Positions 1-7,638 of a stretch of 13,575 bases of DNA are shown here, in pieces. The first letter of the stretch is position 1; the number at the start of each line of letters is the position of its first letter. The translations under genes were made by a program, and so were the position numbers. The stretch lies in the NCBI GenBank assembly GCA_947175805.1, contig CAMWOF010000028.1:1-13575 (forward strand), written 5' to 3'. Source of the stretch: an uncultured Clostridiaceae bacterium. Its GTDB lineage: Bacteria > Bacillota > Clostridia > Lachnospirales > Lachnospiraceae. The notes below the pieces were generated by a model that had not been told where the DNA came from, did no database searches, and worked only from the letters and a program-made list of their open reading frames with translations.

Positions 1-479
1 ATTTAAAGGTATATAAAAAGGTAGATGTGGGGGAGCTGCTGGATAAATACAAGGTATTAAAGAATCTGGAGCGCGATGGGCATGATTTTGGCGATAAGGA
101 AAATATGTTTGCGCTGATTTCCTGTGATGTGGATATCGGCAACCGGGACTGTATGCGGCTCTGGAAGGAATATTGCATTGAATACACGAATGTGGACAGG
201 CTGCGTTTTCCCCGTATGAGGGAAGCTACTGGCAAGAATCTGTTAGAGCAGGCGGAGTCCTATTACCGTATGCTGGATTTGTATAATCAATTTTCCACCA
301 GATTTGGAAAGCAGCGTGAGGAAAACCGGCTCATGGATGCCAGGGTGATGACGGAGGGAACAATATTAGAGGAGCTTGGAAAGAGCAAAAAGAGCTATCT
401 CAGACGTTGTAATTATTGTGGAAAGCTGCTGCCGATTGGCAGCCGGTTCCTAATCTGTGACAGTTGTTATGGGGGATGA
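1..479 (+). CDS. C-terminal part of a probable Suv3-like helicase with a zinc ribbon (5' partial)
   Basis: The reading frame is open from the left edge (first full codon at 3), so the gene probably begins outside the window. A GTG at 27 could start a 150-residue protein but has no convincing ribosome binding site. Counting from that GTG, the segment is charged and helical. It contains a stretch around residues 72-95 (EQAESYYRMLDLYNQFSTRF) that resembles the short C-terminal domain of Suv3-type RNA helicases. It ends in a zinc ribbon with C128-x2-C131 and C144-x2-C147. No helicase motifs are in view because they would lie upstream. The stop lies 6 nt before the next start and the SD of the next gene sits across it, so the two genes are probably translationally coupled. 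The helicase assignment rests on resemblance recalled from the family; the zinc ribbon is seen directly. Confidence 0.55.
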   Translation, partial: LKVYKKVDVGELLDKYKVLKNLERDGHDFGDKENMFALISCDVDIGNRDCMRLWKEYCIEYTNVDRLRFPRMREATGKNLLEQAESYYRMLDLYNQFSTRFGKQREENRLMDARVMTEGTILEELGKSKKSYLRRCNYCGKLLPIGSRFLICDSCYGG

Positions 480-485
480 CAGAAT

Positions 486-1613
486 ATGAATAAAAAGGAA
501 ATCAATGAGATTAAGAAGCTGTTTACAAAAGAGCACTGCGTACTGACAAGGCTTTGTGCATGTTATGTAGACGGAGACAAGAAAAAGAGGACAACCTTAA
601 AAGAAGCATTTTTATCTCTGCCGGAGGAGGAGGAATTTAAGTATTTTTCCCTGTTTAGGGGCGCCATGTCCGGTACATTGGGAAAAAATATGCTGAATAT
701 GGAATTTCCCTTGGAGCAGGAGCGTAATGAGGGGACGCAGGCTTTTTTGCTGAAATTAAAGGACAGCGCTTTAAAGGATGACGCATTGATTGATGCTTTT
801 TACGACAAGGTGATAGAATTTTACGGCAGCCTGGAAAATTATTATATCGTGCTAGTGCACGGCGCTTACGATGTGCCTTGCAAAACCTCGGATAACCAGG
901 AGTTGGAGGACGCTTCAGACTATGTGTACAATTTTATTTTGTGCTGTATCTGTCCGGTTAAGCGTTCTAAAGCGGTGCTCTGCTATAATGAGGCGACAAA
1001 TACCATCGAGAACCGCTTGCAGGATTGGATTGTTGATTTGCCTGCCCATGGATTTTTGTTTCCGGCATTTAACGACAGGAATACGGACATTCACAGTCTT
1101 CTTTATTATACAAAGAATTCAGAGCAGATGCAGACGGATTTTATTGATAGGATGCTGGGCTGCTATATCCCCATGACCTATAAGAGCCAGCAGGAGACCT
1201 TCCAGACCATTGTGGAGGATACGTTAAAGGAAGCCTGTGATTTTGAATCGGTCATGAATATCCATGAGAATTTGATGGAGCTGGTAGAGGAACAGAAGGA
1301 GGCGCCGGAGCCGGTAGCCCTGGATAAGGGCGCCATGAAGCATTTGCTGGAGGCAAGCGGCGTGAAGGAGGCTGCTATTTTAGAGCTTGACAGCCATTTT
1401 GATGAGGCAGCGCCAAAGGAGACGCCGATTCTTGCCACAAATGTCGTACAGAAGAAGGCCTTTGAGATTGAGACTCCGGATGTTTCTATCCGGGTGAAGC
1501 CGGATAAGACACATCTTGTGGAAAACCGGATGATTGACGGGAAGCCTTATATTCTTATTCAGGCGACAGACGAGGTGACCTTAAACGGAATCCGTGTTCG
1601 GACGCTTATGTAA
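486..1613 (+). CDS. DUF4317 family protein
   Basis: This 375-residue protein begins MNKKEINEIKKLFTKE, followed by a cysteine-containing 'LCACYVDGDKK' segment, then 'LSLPEEEEFKYFSLFR' and 'SGTLGKNMLNMEFPLE'. That order is characteristic of DUF4317, a family of unknown function found widely in Clostridia. A second conserved block, FILCCICPVKRSK, lies near residues 150-162. It has no signal peptide or obvious membrane helix, so it is probably cytosolic. The central region (about 260-330) is acidic and helix-rich. The ATG is preceded by GGGGGA (471-476) at a 9-nt spacing, overlapping the stop of the upstream gene. No catalytic motif is evident and no reaction is proposed. The family call is confident, the biological role unknown. 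Confidence 0.85.
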   Translation: MNKKEINEIKKLFTKEHCVLTRLCACYVDGDKKKRTTLKEAFLSLPEEEEFKYFSLFRGAMSGTLGKNMLNMEFPLEQERNEGTQAFLLKLKDSALKDDALIDAFYDKVIEFYGSLENYYIVLVHGAYDVPCKTSDNQELEDASDYVYNFILCCICPVKRSKAVLCYNEATNTIENRLQDWIVDLPAHGFLFPAFNDRNTDIHSLLYYTKNSEQMQTDFIDRMLGCYIPMTYKSQQETFQTIVEDTLKEACDFESVMNIHENLMELVEEQKEAPEPVALDKGAMKHLLEASGVKEAAILELDSHFDEAAPKETPILATNVVQKKAFEIETPDVSIRVKPDKTHLVENRMIDGKPYILIQATDEVTLNGIRVRTLM

Positions 1614-1674
1614 ATGTTGTCTGCGGGCTGCAGGGGGATGCTGTCATCCTCTATAGCTGTGCAAAACGGTAATT

Positions 1675-2067
1675 TTACAGTATATCCATGCCGGAGTACC
1701 GCTCTAATAGTGCAATATAGGTGTCCGGCTCTTTTTGCAGTCTGCCCATGGTATGAAATGCCATGAAAACAATCTCGTCCTTATCGCTGACATCGCTGTC
1801 TTTGCCTACATCATGCCCAGCATTATAACTCCGGAGATGATAAAAATAGAGGTCAAACATGGTATAGCCATGACAGATGAAGTTGCCGGTCAGCTCATTT
1901 TTTTCAAGGTAATAAACGAATTCATCATAGAGCAGAGGCTGCAGTAAAATTCCCTCCCAGAGCTCTGCAAGGAATTTATCATCCCAGCCTCTGCTTTTGC
2001 AAAAATCCGCTGCCAGATTATAGGCTGCAACCTTTCTCCCATCATACACAATATAGCTTTTGTCCAT
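1675..2067 (-). CDS. hypothetical cytosolic protein
   Basis: This is a 130-residue protein of a family I do not recognise. I place the start at the ATG read from 2067 (MDKSYIVYDGR) because AAAGGTGG (2083-2076) lies 8 nt upstream; a GTG four codons earlier has no such site. The protein is acidic and rich in aromatic residues (FDLYFYHLR, FVYYLEK). It has no signal peptide, membrane helix, metal-binding cysteine cluster or known catalytic motif. It looks like a small all-helical globular protein. It runs convergent to the DUF4317 gene and divergent from the riboswitch-controlled operon, and has its own promoter-like sequence. A regulatory role is possible, but no DNA-binding motif is visible. 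Confidence 0.7.
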   Translation of the reverse strand: MDKSYIVYDGRKVAAYNLAADFCKSRGWDDKFLAELWEGILLQPLLYDEFVYYLEKNELTGNFICHGYTMFDLYFYHLRSYNAGHDVGKDSDVSDKDEIVFMAFHTMGRLQKEPDTYIALLERYSGMDIL

Positions 2068-2100
2068 GTGACAGACCACCTTTATACCATATTTCTAATT

Positions 2101-2129
2101 ATTGTATTATGAAAGTAACGAAAATGCAA
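2101..2129 (-). promoter_or_regulatory. promoter for the minus-strand hypothetical gene
   Basis: On the minus strand, TTGCAT (2129-2124) and TACAAT (2106-2101) are separated by 17 nt. Both are good matches to sigma-A -35 and -10 boxes. They point toward the gene starting at 2067, leaving a short 5' leader of roughly 30 nt. Confidence 0.55.
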
Positions 2130-2175
2130 TTGTAGATATTGCGAAAATAAGTTGTGTATTGTGAAAAATAAACTG

Positions 2176-2204
2176 TTGACAAGCTTTATCATTTGTGTTA
2201 GTAT
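2176..2204 (+). promoter_or_regulatory. promoter of the riboswitch-controlled ABC operon
   Basis: A perfect TTGACA (2176-2181) is followed after 17 nt by TAGTAT (2199-2204), with TG at 2196-2197 forming an extended -10. Transcription would start near 2211, just upstream of the riboswitch aptamer. An alternative -10, TATAAA at 2202, would need a 20-nt spacer and is less likely. The -10 box lies inside a perfect palindrome that is listed separately. Confidence 0.75.
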
Positions 2205-2213
2205 AAACTAACA
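2196..2213. promoter_or_regulatory. palindromic operator candidate over the -10 box
   Basis: TGTTAGT (2196-2202) and ACTAACA (2207-2213) form a perfect 7-bp inverted repeat around a 4-nt centre. It covers the extended -10 and the approximate start of transcription, where a dimeric repressor would block polymerase. The TTAG/CTAA half-sites recall metal-responsive DtxR/MntR-type operators, but TetR-family sites can look similar. No regulator gene lies in the window. Confidence 0.5.
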
Positions 2214-2234
2214 ACAGAATTTCTGAATGAAATA

Positions 2235-2331
2235 AATACCCATGGGGGAGTAGTGGCGCACAGGCGTGGCAAATCAACATACCGACTTTTTTAAAGTTCT
2301 GGTTTGCCTTAAATAACGAGACTCATGTATT
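2235..2331 (+). ncRNA. yybP-ykoY (Mn2+) riboswitch aptamer
   Basis: The conserved GGGGAGTAG is at 2245-2253. It is followed by a small hairpin (2256-2259 with 2264-2267), then an 8-bp helix (2268-2275 with 2301-2308) enclosing the conserved AACATAC (2276-2282), and then AACGAGAC (2315-2322). Helix P1 closes the element: 2241-2246 (CATGGG) pairs with 2322-2327, and 2235-2238 pairs with 2328-2331 across a CC bulge. This order, GGGGAGUAG in one arm and ACAUAC plus a GAGAC-like element in the other, is the signature of the yybP-ykoY family. Family members bind Mn2+ between the two docked arms. Known members usually control TerC, MntP or P-type ATPase exporters; here an ABC-FtsX operon follows. 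Confidence 0.9.
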
Positions 2332-2360
2332 GCTTTTATGCTGTACATAGAGTTTTTTTT
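2321..2360 (+). terminator. riboswitch terminator 1 (shares its 5' arm with P1)
   Basis: ACTCATGTAT (2321-2330) pairs with 2343-2353 over 10 bp with a single bulged A (2349) and a 12-nt loop. Eight T residues follow (2353-2360). Its 5' arm is the 3' strand of aptamer helix P1, so the aptamer and this terminator are mutually exclusive. Ligand-stabilised P1 should prevent termination, matching the ON logic known for Bacillus yybP. Confidence 0.8.
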
Positions 2361-2384
2361 ATTTATCCGAGTATAGCATAAAGC
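2332..2384 (+). promoter_or_regulatory. predicted antiterminator helix
   Basis: Bases 2332-2346 can pair with 2371-2384 over 14 bp, with one bulged T and one G-U pair. The 5' strand is the loop and part of the 3' arm of terminator 1. The 3' strand is most of the 5' arm and the loop of terminator 2. The helix can therefore form only when terminator 1 is not folded, and it removes terminator 2 when it forms. Confidence 0.6.
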
Positions 2385-2400
2385 TATATTCGGTTTTTTT
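2367..2400 (+). terminator. riboswitch terminator 2
   Basis: CCGAGTATAGC (2367-2377) pairs with GCTATATTCGG (2383-2393) over 11 bp, including one G-U, with loop ATAAA. Seven T residues follow (2394-2400). This is a textbook intrinsic terminator sitting about 76 nt before the first start codon, so transcription of the operon requires its suppression. Confidence 0.88.
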
Positions 2401-2476
2401 GTTGCAGTCAAATGGATATACAAGTATGTTCGCTTGGCTCGTTGCTTCACAAAAATAAGAACAGGAGGACAAGGCT

Positions 2477-4474
2477 TTGAGAAAAAGAAGATTTAAGGCT
2501 GTGCTGTTTACGGCAGCCATAGTTATGGGAATTACATTTACACCCGTGAAAGCAATGTCAGGGTTAAAAAGCAAGCCCGACCAGACATCGCCGATATTAA
2601 GAATTGCTGCGCAAAGGTCGGCTCCTGAGGAAACAGTTTATGTTAGTCAGGATGCGGATGGCAGCGTTACGGAAATTCGTGTGGACACCGGTGCAGAGGA
2701 TGATGAGAATGAGACAATAGAGGTGGCAGAACATTCCCGGCTGCCGGTTGGCGTGGCGGTTTCTTACCGTTTGAATGGTGTTGACATAGCGCCCGAGGCG
2801 TTGGCAGGTCAGAGTGGTGAAGTGGAAATTATATTGCATTACAGCAACCATTCCACCTATGTGGATGTGCTTGACGGGGAAAAGGTACAGATGAACAGTC
2901 CGTTTTTCATGCTTTCTGCATTAATTATGGAGGAAGAAACATTTTCGGATATCCGGGTGAGCCAGGGAAAGCTGATTACTGAGGGGGATACGCAGATTGT
3001 AATTGCATATAGTATGCCGGGGCTTACAAAAAATCTTAACCTTACCGGAGAGGTAAAGGATGATTTTGAGGAAAAGTTCAGCGATACAGTTACCATTACC
3101 GCAATGGTGACGGAATTTTCAATGAAGCCCATTTATACCATTGCAACGACAGAGCTGTTGTCAGAAATGGATTTTGAAGACACAAAGTCCCTGGACGAGC
3201 TGGAGGAGGCTTTGGACGAAATGGTGGAAGCCTCGGATGAGCTGATATCGGGTTCCTCTACGCTTCAAGGAGCGCTTTCGACCCTGGATAAGAATTTTTC
3301 TGCCTATACCAGCGGTATCGAAGGGCTTAAGAAAGGCTCTAAGACACTGGCTGATGGTACGAAGCAATTCGCAAAAGGCTTCACAGCTTATGCTGGCGCA
3401 ATCAAGACTCTGAAGCAGGGAACAAATCAGTACATTTCCGGGACATTGTCCTTGGCAGATGGCATCACAGCTTATATAAATGGTGAGAAAGCCATAGATT
3501 CTGCAGCAGGGGAGCTATATGAAAAGACGAAAGCGCTTCCGGCTGGCTATGTTGACTTCCACAACGGCTTAACGGCATATATAGATAATGTGAATAAGCT
3601 TGCCGGCAAGGAGAACATAGATATGCTGACAGAGGGTGCGGATAGCATTGCAAAGGGTGCAAATACAGTGGACAGCATGACCGACAGCCTGACACAGAGC
3701 TATAACGAGAGCTATGCTGCGTTTTCGGAAATATATGACAGCATAAAGGATTCTCTGTCACCAGAGGAGCAGGACCGCTATCAGGCAGCATTAAGCAAGC
3801 TAAATAATGCTACAAACGGCACGGGTGAAGGCGCTTCCCTAAAAAATGTGCAAAAAGCGGCGCAGGGGCTAAAGGCAGGGACAGAGCAGTTTAACAGCGC
3901 AGTTTCCATATGGGAGCAGGGAGCCGCTACCATACAGACCAGCGGTGAAGCCGTGAAAACCGGTTCCGAAAATATCAAGTCTTCGGTTACTGCCGTCGTT
4001 GACGGCATAAAAGGCTTAAGTGAGGGCCTGGCAACCTTAAGTGCAAATAACCAGACCCTGACAGAAGGCGCAGCCAATCTAAAAAAGTCAGGCTCCAGCC
4101 TGAAGACGGGTTTTCAGGAGCTTAATAAAAGTACAAAGCAGCTTACAAAATCTGCCTCTGCATTAAAAAGCGGCGCAAAGGAGCTGGCTTCGGGCGCAGG
4201 CAGTATTTATAAAGCAACGCCGCAGCTCGCAGAGGGAATCAGTGCCCTGGCCTCCGGCTCCCGGTCACTGACGAGCGGTCTGAAAACATTTAAAGAGGAG
4301 GGTACGTTAAAGCTTCGGAATATGTACCGCGAAAATGTGAAGAGCTTGATTGACCGTCTGAAATCCATTTCGGGAGAGCAGGCAAAGTATGGCTCCTTTA
4401 TCGACGATGGCGATGAGGATGCCAGTGTGAAATTTATATTCCAGACAGAGGAAATTAAGGCAGAGCAGAAGTAA
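2477..4474 (+). CDS. secreted LxxG heptad-repeat protein (YhgE/Pip-like), partner of an ABC transporter
   Basis: This 665-residue protein starts at TTG, 8 nt after a perfect AGGAGG (2463-2468). A basic N-terminus and hydrophobic core, ending in VKA near residue 26, form a signal peptide. Residues about 50-220 look like a beta-rich extracellular domain. From about 230 to 615 the chain is dominated by X-X-X-Leu-X-X-Gly-type heptads (for example KKGSKTLADGTKQFAKG). These are typical of YhgE/Pip-related and ABC-associated proteins, and predict a long helical rod. It ends in a charged tail (FIDDGDEDASVKFIFQTEE) without the multi-helix membrane domain of true YhgE, and I see no cysteine. The ABC ATPase gene follows after 20 nt, so it probably acts as an extracellular partner of that transporter. 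It is the first gene behind the riboswitch. Its mechanistic role is inference. Confidence 0.82.
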   Translation: MRKRRFKAVLFTAAIVMGITFTPVKAMSGLKSKPDQTSPILRIAAQRSAPEETVYVSQDADGSVTEIRVDTGAEDDENETIEVAEHSRLPVGVAVSYRLNGVDIAPEALAGQSGEVEIILHYSNHSTYVDVLDGEKVQMNSPFFMLSALIMEEETFSDIRVSQGKLITEGDTQIVIAYSMPGLTKNLNLTGEVKDDFEEKFSDTVTITAMVTEFSMKPIYTIATTELLSEMDFEDTKSLDELEEALDEMVEASDELISGSSTLQGALSTLDKNFSAYTSGIEGLKKGSKTLADGTKQFAKGFTAYAGAIKTLKQGTNQYISGTLSLADGITAYINGEKAIDSAAGELYEKTKALPAGYVDFHNGLTAYIDNVNKLAGKENIDMLTEGADSIAKGANTVDSMTDSLTQSYNESYAAFSEIYDSIKDSLSPEEQDRYQAALSKLNNATNGTGEGASLKNVQKAAQGLKAGTEQFNSAVSIWEQGAATIQTSGEAVKTGSENIKSSVTAVVDGIKGLSEGLATLSANNQTLTEGAANLKKSGSSLKTGFQELNKSTKQLTKSASALKSGAKELASGAGSIYKATPQLAEGISALASGSRSLTSGLKTFKEEGTLKLRNMYRENVKSLIDRLKSISGEQAKYGSFIDDGDEDASVKFIFQTEEIKAEQK

Positions 4475-4494
4475 AAAACGAGAGAGGGATACAG

Positions 4495-5193
4495 ATGTTT
4501 ATAGAAATTCATGATTTAAAGAAAAGCTTTGGCGAAGGACAAAGCAGGGTGGATGTATTGAAGGGGATATCCTTTTCTGTGGAGAAGGGGGAGTTTTGTG
4601 TGCTGCTGGGGCCTTCCGGCTCCGGCAAATCCACACTGTTAAATATTATTGGCGGCATTGACTCGGCTGACAGCGGTTACGTTTCCATTTCTGGTGAAAA
4701 GACAGCGGATATGAGTGAGCGCGCCCTGACGAAATACAGGAGAAAGCATTTAGGTTATGTGTTTCAGATGTATAATCTGATTCCAAATCTAAATGCGAAG
4801 GAAAATGTGGAGGTGGGCGCATATTTAAGCGATCATCCCCTGGATACGGATGAGCTGCTAAAAACACTGGGGCTTTATGAGCACAGGCATAAGCTGCCGA
4901 ACCAGCTTTCCGGAGGACAGCAGCAAAGGTGTTCCATAGGACGCGCCATTATCAAGAACCCTGATATTTTGATGTGCGATGAGCCTACCGGCGCCTTAGA
5001 TTATCATACGTCTAAGGATATTTTGAGACTGATAGAAGAGGTCAATCAAAAGTATGGCAATACAGTTATCATGGTCACCCATAATGATGCGATTAAAAAT
5101 ATGGCAGACCGGGTAATCAAACTCCGGGACGGACAAATTCGTCATAATTATGTAAATGAGCAAAAGCTGAAAGCAGCCGAACTTGACTGGTAG
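4495..5193 (+). CDS. ABC transporter ATP-binding protein, MacB/LolD type
   Basis: This 232-residue cytosolic ATPase has every functional motif: Walker A GPSGSGKST (39-47), Q-loop Q91, signature LSGGQ (138-142), Walker B ILMCDE (158-163) with catalytic E163, and switch histidine H196. The 'NLIPNLNAKENVE' segment after the Q-loop and 'DEPTGALD' are typical of the MacB/LolD/FtsE group, which pairs with FtsX-type permeases and performs mechanical work on extracytoplasmic substrates rather than classical channelling. It sits 20 nt after the secreted repeat protein and 39 nt before the FtsX-like permease. The SD is GAGAGGGA. It probably acts as a homodimer with that permease. The substrate is unknown. 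Confidence 0.95.
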   Translation: MFIEIHDLKKSFGEGQSRVDVLKGISFSVEKGEFCVLLGPSGSGKSTLLNIIGGIDSADSGYVSISGEKTADMSERALTKYRRKHLGYVFQMYNLIPNLNAKENVEVGAYLSDHPLDTDELLKTLGLYEHRHKLPNQLSGGQQQRCSIGRAIIKNPDILMCDEPTGALDYHTSKDILRLIEEVNQKYGNTVIMVTHNDAIKNMADRVIKLRDGQIRHNYVNEQKLKAAELDW

Positions 5194-5232
5194 CTGCTGA
5201 AAGTAATTTTAACCGGGAGGATGTAGTGCAAA

Positions 5233-7587
5233 ATGAAAAATCCATTACATAAAAGGCTTTGGCGGGAGTTCATCGGAGAGTTTGGCAGATATCTGGTCAT
5301 CTTTTTATTTATGTTGTTTACCATCGGCTTTATTTCCGGCTTTTTAGTTGCCGGCAGCAGTATGATTACCGCCTATGATGAAAGTTTTGCAAAATATAAT
5401 ATAGAATACGGCCATGTAGAATTTGATAAAAAACCGGGCGATACGCTTCGCCGGAATATTGAGGAGGCGGGCGGCATTACGCTTTATCCGTTATTCTTTG
5501 AGGACCATATGGCAGACGTTGACTTAGACGGCGCAGAGGATGCTAAAATCCGTATTTATAAAGACAGAAAAGAGATAAATACGGCCTGCCTGATGGACGG
5601 CGTGCTGCCGGCATCGGCAGACGAGGTTGCCCTTGACCGTATGTTTGCAGATAATAACCAACTAAAGACAGGAGATTCCATACGGATTGGGGATAAAGTA
5701 TTTACGGTTAGCGGTCTGGTGGCGCTGCCGGATTACAGTACGCTGTTTGAAAATAATAATGATTTGATGTTTGACTCCATTAAGTTTGGCATTGCTGTCA
5801 TGACGGAGGAGGGATATTCATATTTCCCAAACGAGAAGGAGAACTATAACTACGCATGGCTTTATGATAATCCGCCGGCAAATACGGATGCAGAAGTGGA
5901 TATGGCGGAGGATTTAATGGAAGTTATCATCAAGGAGGTGTATCAGTCCGGCGGAAGCATTGAGACATTTGTTCCCAGATATGCCAATAACGCAATCCAA
6001 TTTGCGGGGGAGGATATGGGCAGTGACAAAACCATGATGCTTGTGCTGCTCTATATTTTGATTGTAATTATGGCATTTGTGTTTGCGGTGACAACGAAGC
6101 ACACAATTGTAAAAGAGTCCATGGTCATCGGAACGCTGAGGGCATCCGGCTATACAAGGGGAGAATTATTCCGCCATTACATGACAATGCCGATATTGGT
6201 GACGCTTTTCGCAGCAGTGGTGGGAAATGTGCTTGGATATACAGTATTTAAGGACATAGTAGCGGATGTGTACTATGGAAGCTACAGCTTAACGACCTAT
6301 GTGACTATCTGGAACGCAGAGGCATTTGTAAAGACAACGGTGGTGCCGTTGATACTGATGGTTGCTATTAATGCTTATGTGCTTGCCAGCACGTTGAAAT
6401 TGTCCCCGCTCCGTTTTATCCGAAGGGATTTGGCAAAGAAAAGAAGAAAAAAGGCATTGCGGATTTCCACAAAAATCCGGTTTTTGACACGGTTTCGTAT
6501 TCGCGTTGTATTACAGAATATATCTGGTTATGTGACCATGATGTTTGGCATTTTAATGGTCAGCCTGCTGCTTTTGTTCGGCATGATGTTAGGGCCGCTT
6601 CTGATAAACTATCAGGATGTGGTTGTGGAGCAGATGCCGGCAAAATACCAGTACATCTTAAATACGCAGGTCAGGACAGAAAATGCGCAGGCAGAAACTT
6701 ATTGTATGACTTCCTTAAGCTATACGCATAAGGAATGGGAGGAAACGGTAAGCGTTTACGGCATTTCTAAGGATAGTGCATATATCGGGGCAGAGGTCAC
6801 GGAAGAGGGCGTCATCATTTCAGACGGCTTTTCAGAAAAATACGGCTTAACGCAGGGAGATGAGATAACGCTGTATGAAAAATACGGGGATAAGGAGTAT
6901 CATTTCAGTATAGCGGGAATTTATGCATTTCCTTCAGCTATTGCCGTATTTATGCCAGATGACAGGTTTATTGAGGTGTTTGAGGCGGAACCGGAATCCG
7001 CTATGGACAATATCATGACAAATCCTGAGCTTTTTTTGGAACAGCTTGCCTCCCCGGAAAAACCGGAATATTTTACCGGATATTTTTCCAATGAAATATT
7101 GAATGATATTGATGAAAAATATATTGCCTCGGTGATTACGGTGGATGACATGACAAAGCTTACGAGGCAGCTTACGGTTTCCATGGGGGGCATGTTTGAA
7201 CTGATAAAATATTTTGCCATTGCCATGGGCGCCATGCTCATTTACCTCTTTACAAAGCTGATTTTGGAGAAAAACGCTAATTCCATTTCTATGGTAAAGA
7301 TTCTGGGATATGAAAATAGAGAGATTGCCGGGCTTTACCTGCTGTCCACAAGCTGGGTGGTGGTCTTCTCCACGGCAGTGGGACTTTTAGTTTCCACATT
7401 GCTTTTGGCGGTGATTTATAAGGTGTTTATGATGTCATACAGCGGCTGGATTCACATATACATGGATTCAGCAATCTATCCGCTGATTGTGCTGATTCTT
7501 CTGATGACTTATGGCATGGTAGCTGTGCTTCAGTTTATAAAAATAAAGAAAATACCAATGAGTGATGCATTAAAAAATGTAGAGTGA
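5233..7587 (+). CDS. FtsX-like (ABC3-type) permease
   Basis: This 784-residue permease has eight predicted membrane helices: TM1 about 19-43, TM2-4 about 266-388, TM5 about 433-456, and TM6-8 about 655-768. That gives two FtsX repeats, each with a large extracellular domain (about 45-265 and 457-654). Cytoplasmic coupling segments GTLRASGYTRGELFRHY and ILGYENREIAGLY, which contact the ATPase in this family, follow TM2 and TM6. The length and topology match duplicated ABC3 permeases of Firmicutes. GGGAGG (5215-5220) lies 12 nt before the ATG. It is the last gene of the operon, with a terminator 20 nt downstream. It should form the membrane part of the complex with the ATPase at 4495-5193 and, by inference, the secreted repeat protein. 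Confidence 0.93.
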   Translation: MKNPLHKRLWREFIGEFGRYLVIFLFMLFTIGFISGFLVAGSSMITAYDESFAKYNIEYGHVEFDKKPGDTLRRNIEEAGGITLYPLFFEDHMADVDLDGAEDAKIRIYKDRKEINTACLMDGVLPASADEVALDRMFADNNQLKTGDSIRIGDKVFTVSGLVALPDYSTLFENNNDLMFDSIKFGIAVMTEEGYSYFPNEKENYNYAWLYDNPPANTDAEVDMAEDLMEVIIKEVYQSGGSIETFVPRYANNAIQFAGEDMGSDKTMMLVLLYILIVIMAFVFAVTTKHTIVKESMVIGTLRASGYTRGELFRHYMTMPILVTLFAAVVGNVLGYTVFKDIVADVYYGSYSLTTYVTIWNAEAFVKTTVVPLILMVAINAYVLASTLKLSPLRFIRRDLAKKRRKKALRISTKIRFLTRFRIRVVLQNISGYVTMMFGILMVSLLLLFGMMLGPLLINYQDVVVEQMPAKYQYILNTQVRTENAQAETYCMTSLSYTHKEWEETVSVYGISKDSAYIGAEVTEEGVIISDGFSEKYGLTQGDEITLYEKYGDKEYHFSIAGIYAFPSAIAVFMPDDRFIEVFEAEPESAMDNIMTNPELFLEQLASPEKPEYFTGYFSNEILNDIDEKYIASVITVDDMTKLTRQLTVSMGGMFELIKYFAIAMGAMLIYLFTKLILEKNANSISMVKILGYENREIAGLYLLSTSWVVVFSTAVGLLVSTLLLAVIYKVFMMSYSGWIHIYMDSAIYPLIVLILLMTYGMVAVLQFIKIKKIPMSDALKNVE

Positions 7588-7605
7588 TGATAGATTATTT
7601 AGGAA

Positions 7606-7638
7606 GAAGGATTACCAAAATGGTAGTCCTTTTTCTTT
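7606..7638 (+). terminator. intrinsic terminator of the ABC-FtsX operon
   Basis: AAGGATTACC (7607-7616) pairs with GGTAGTCCTT (7622-7631), including a T-G pair at 7612/7626, around a short A-rich loop. A T-rich run follows (7630-7638). It lies about 20 nt after the permease stop codon. Confidence 0.88.

Noticed and set aside
871..1176. 101-codon frame inside the DUF4317 gene, and similar long opposite-strand frames inside the transporter genes
   Set aside because: They overlap well-supported genes, lack ribosome binding sites and have shadow-like composition.
1633..1652. Hairpin (GGATG/CATCC extended by G-U pairs) between convergent genes
   Set aside because: The stem is short, relies on G-U pairs and has no T-tract on either strand, so I do not call it a terminator.
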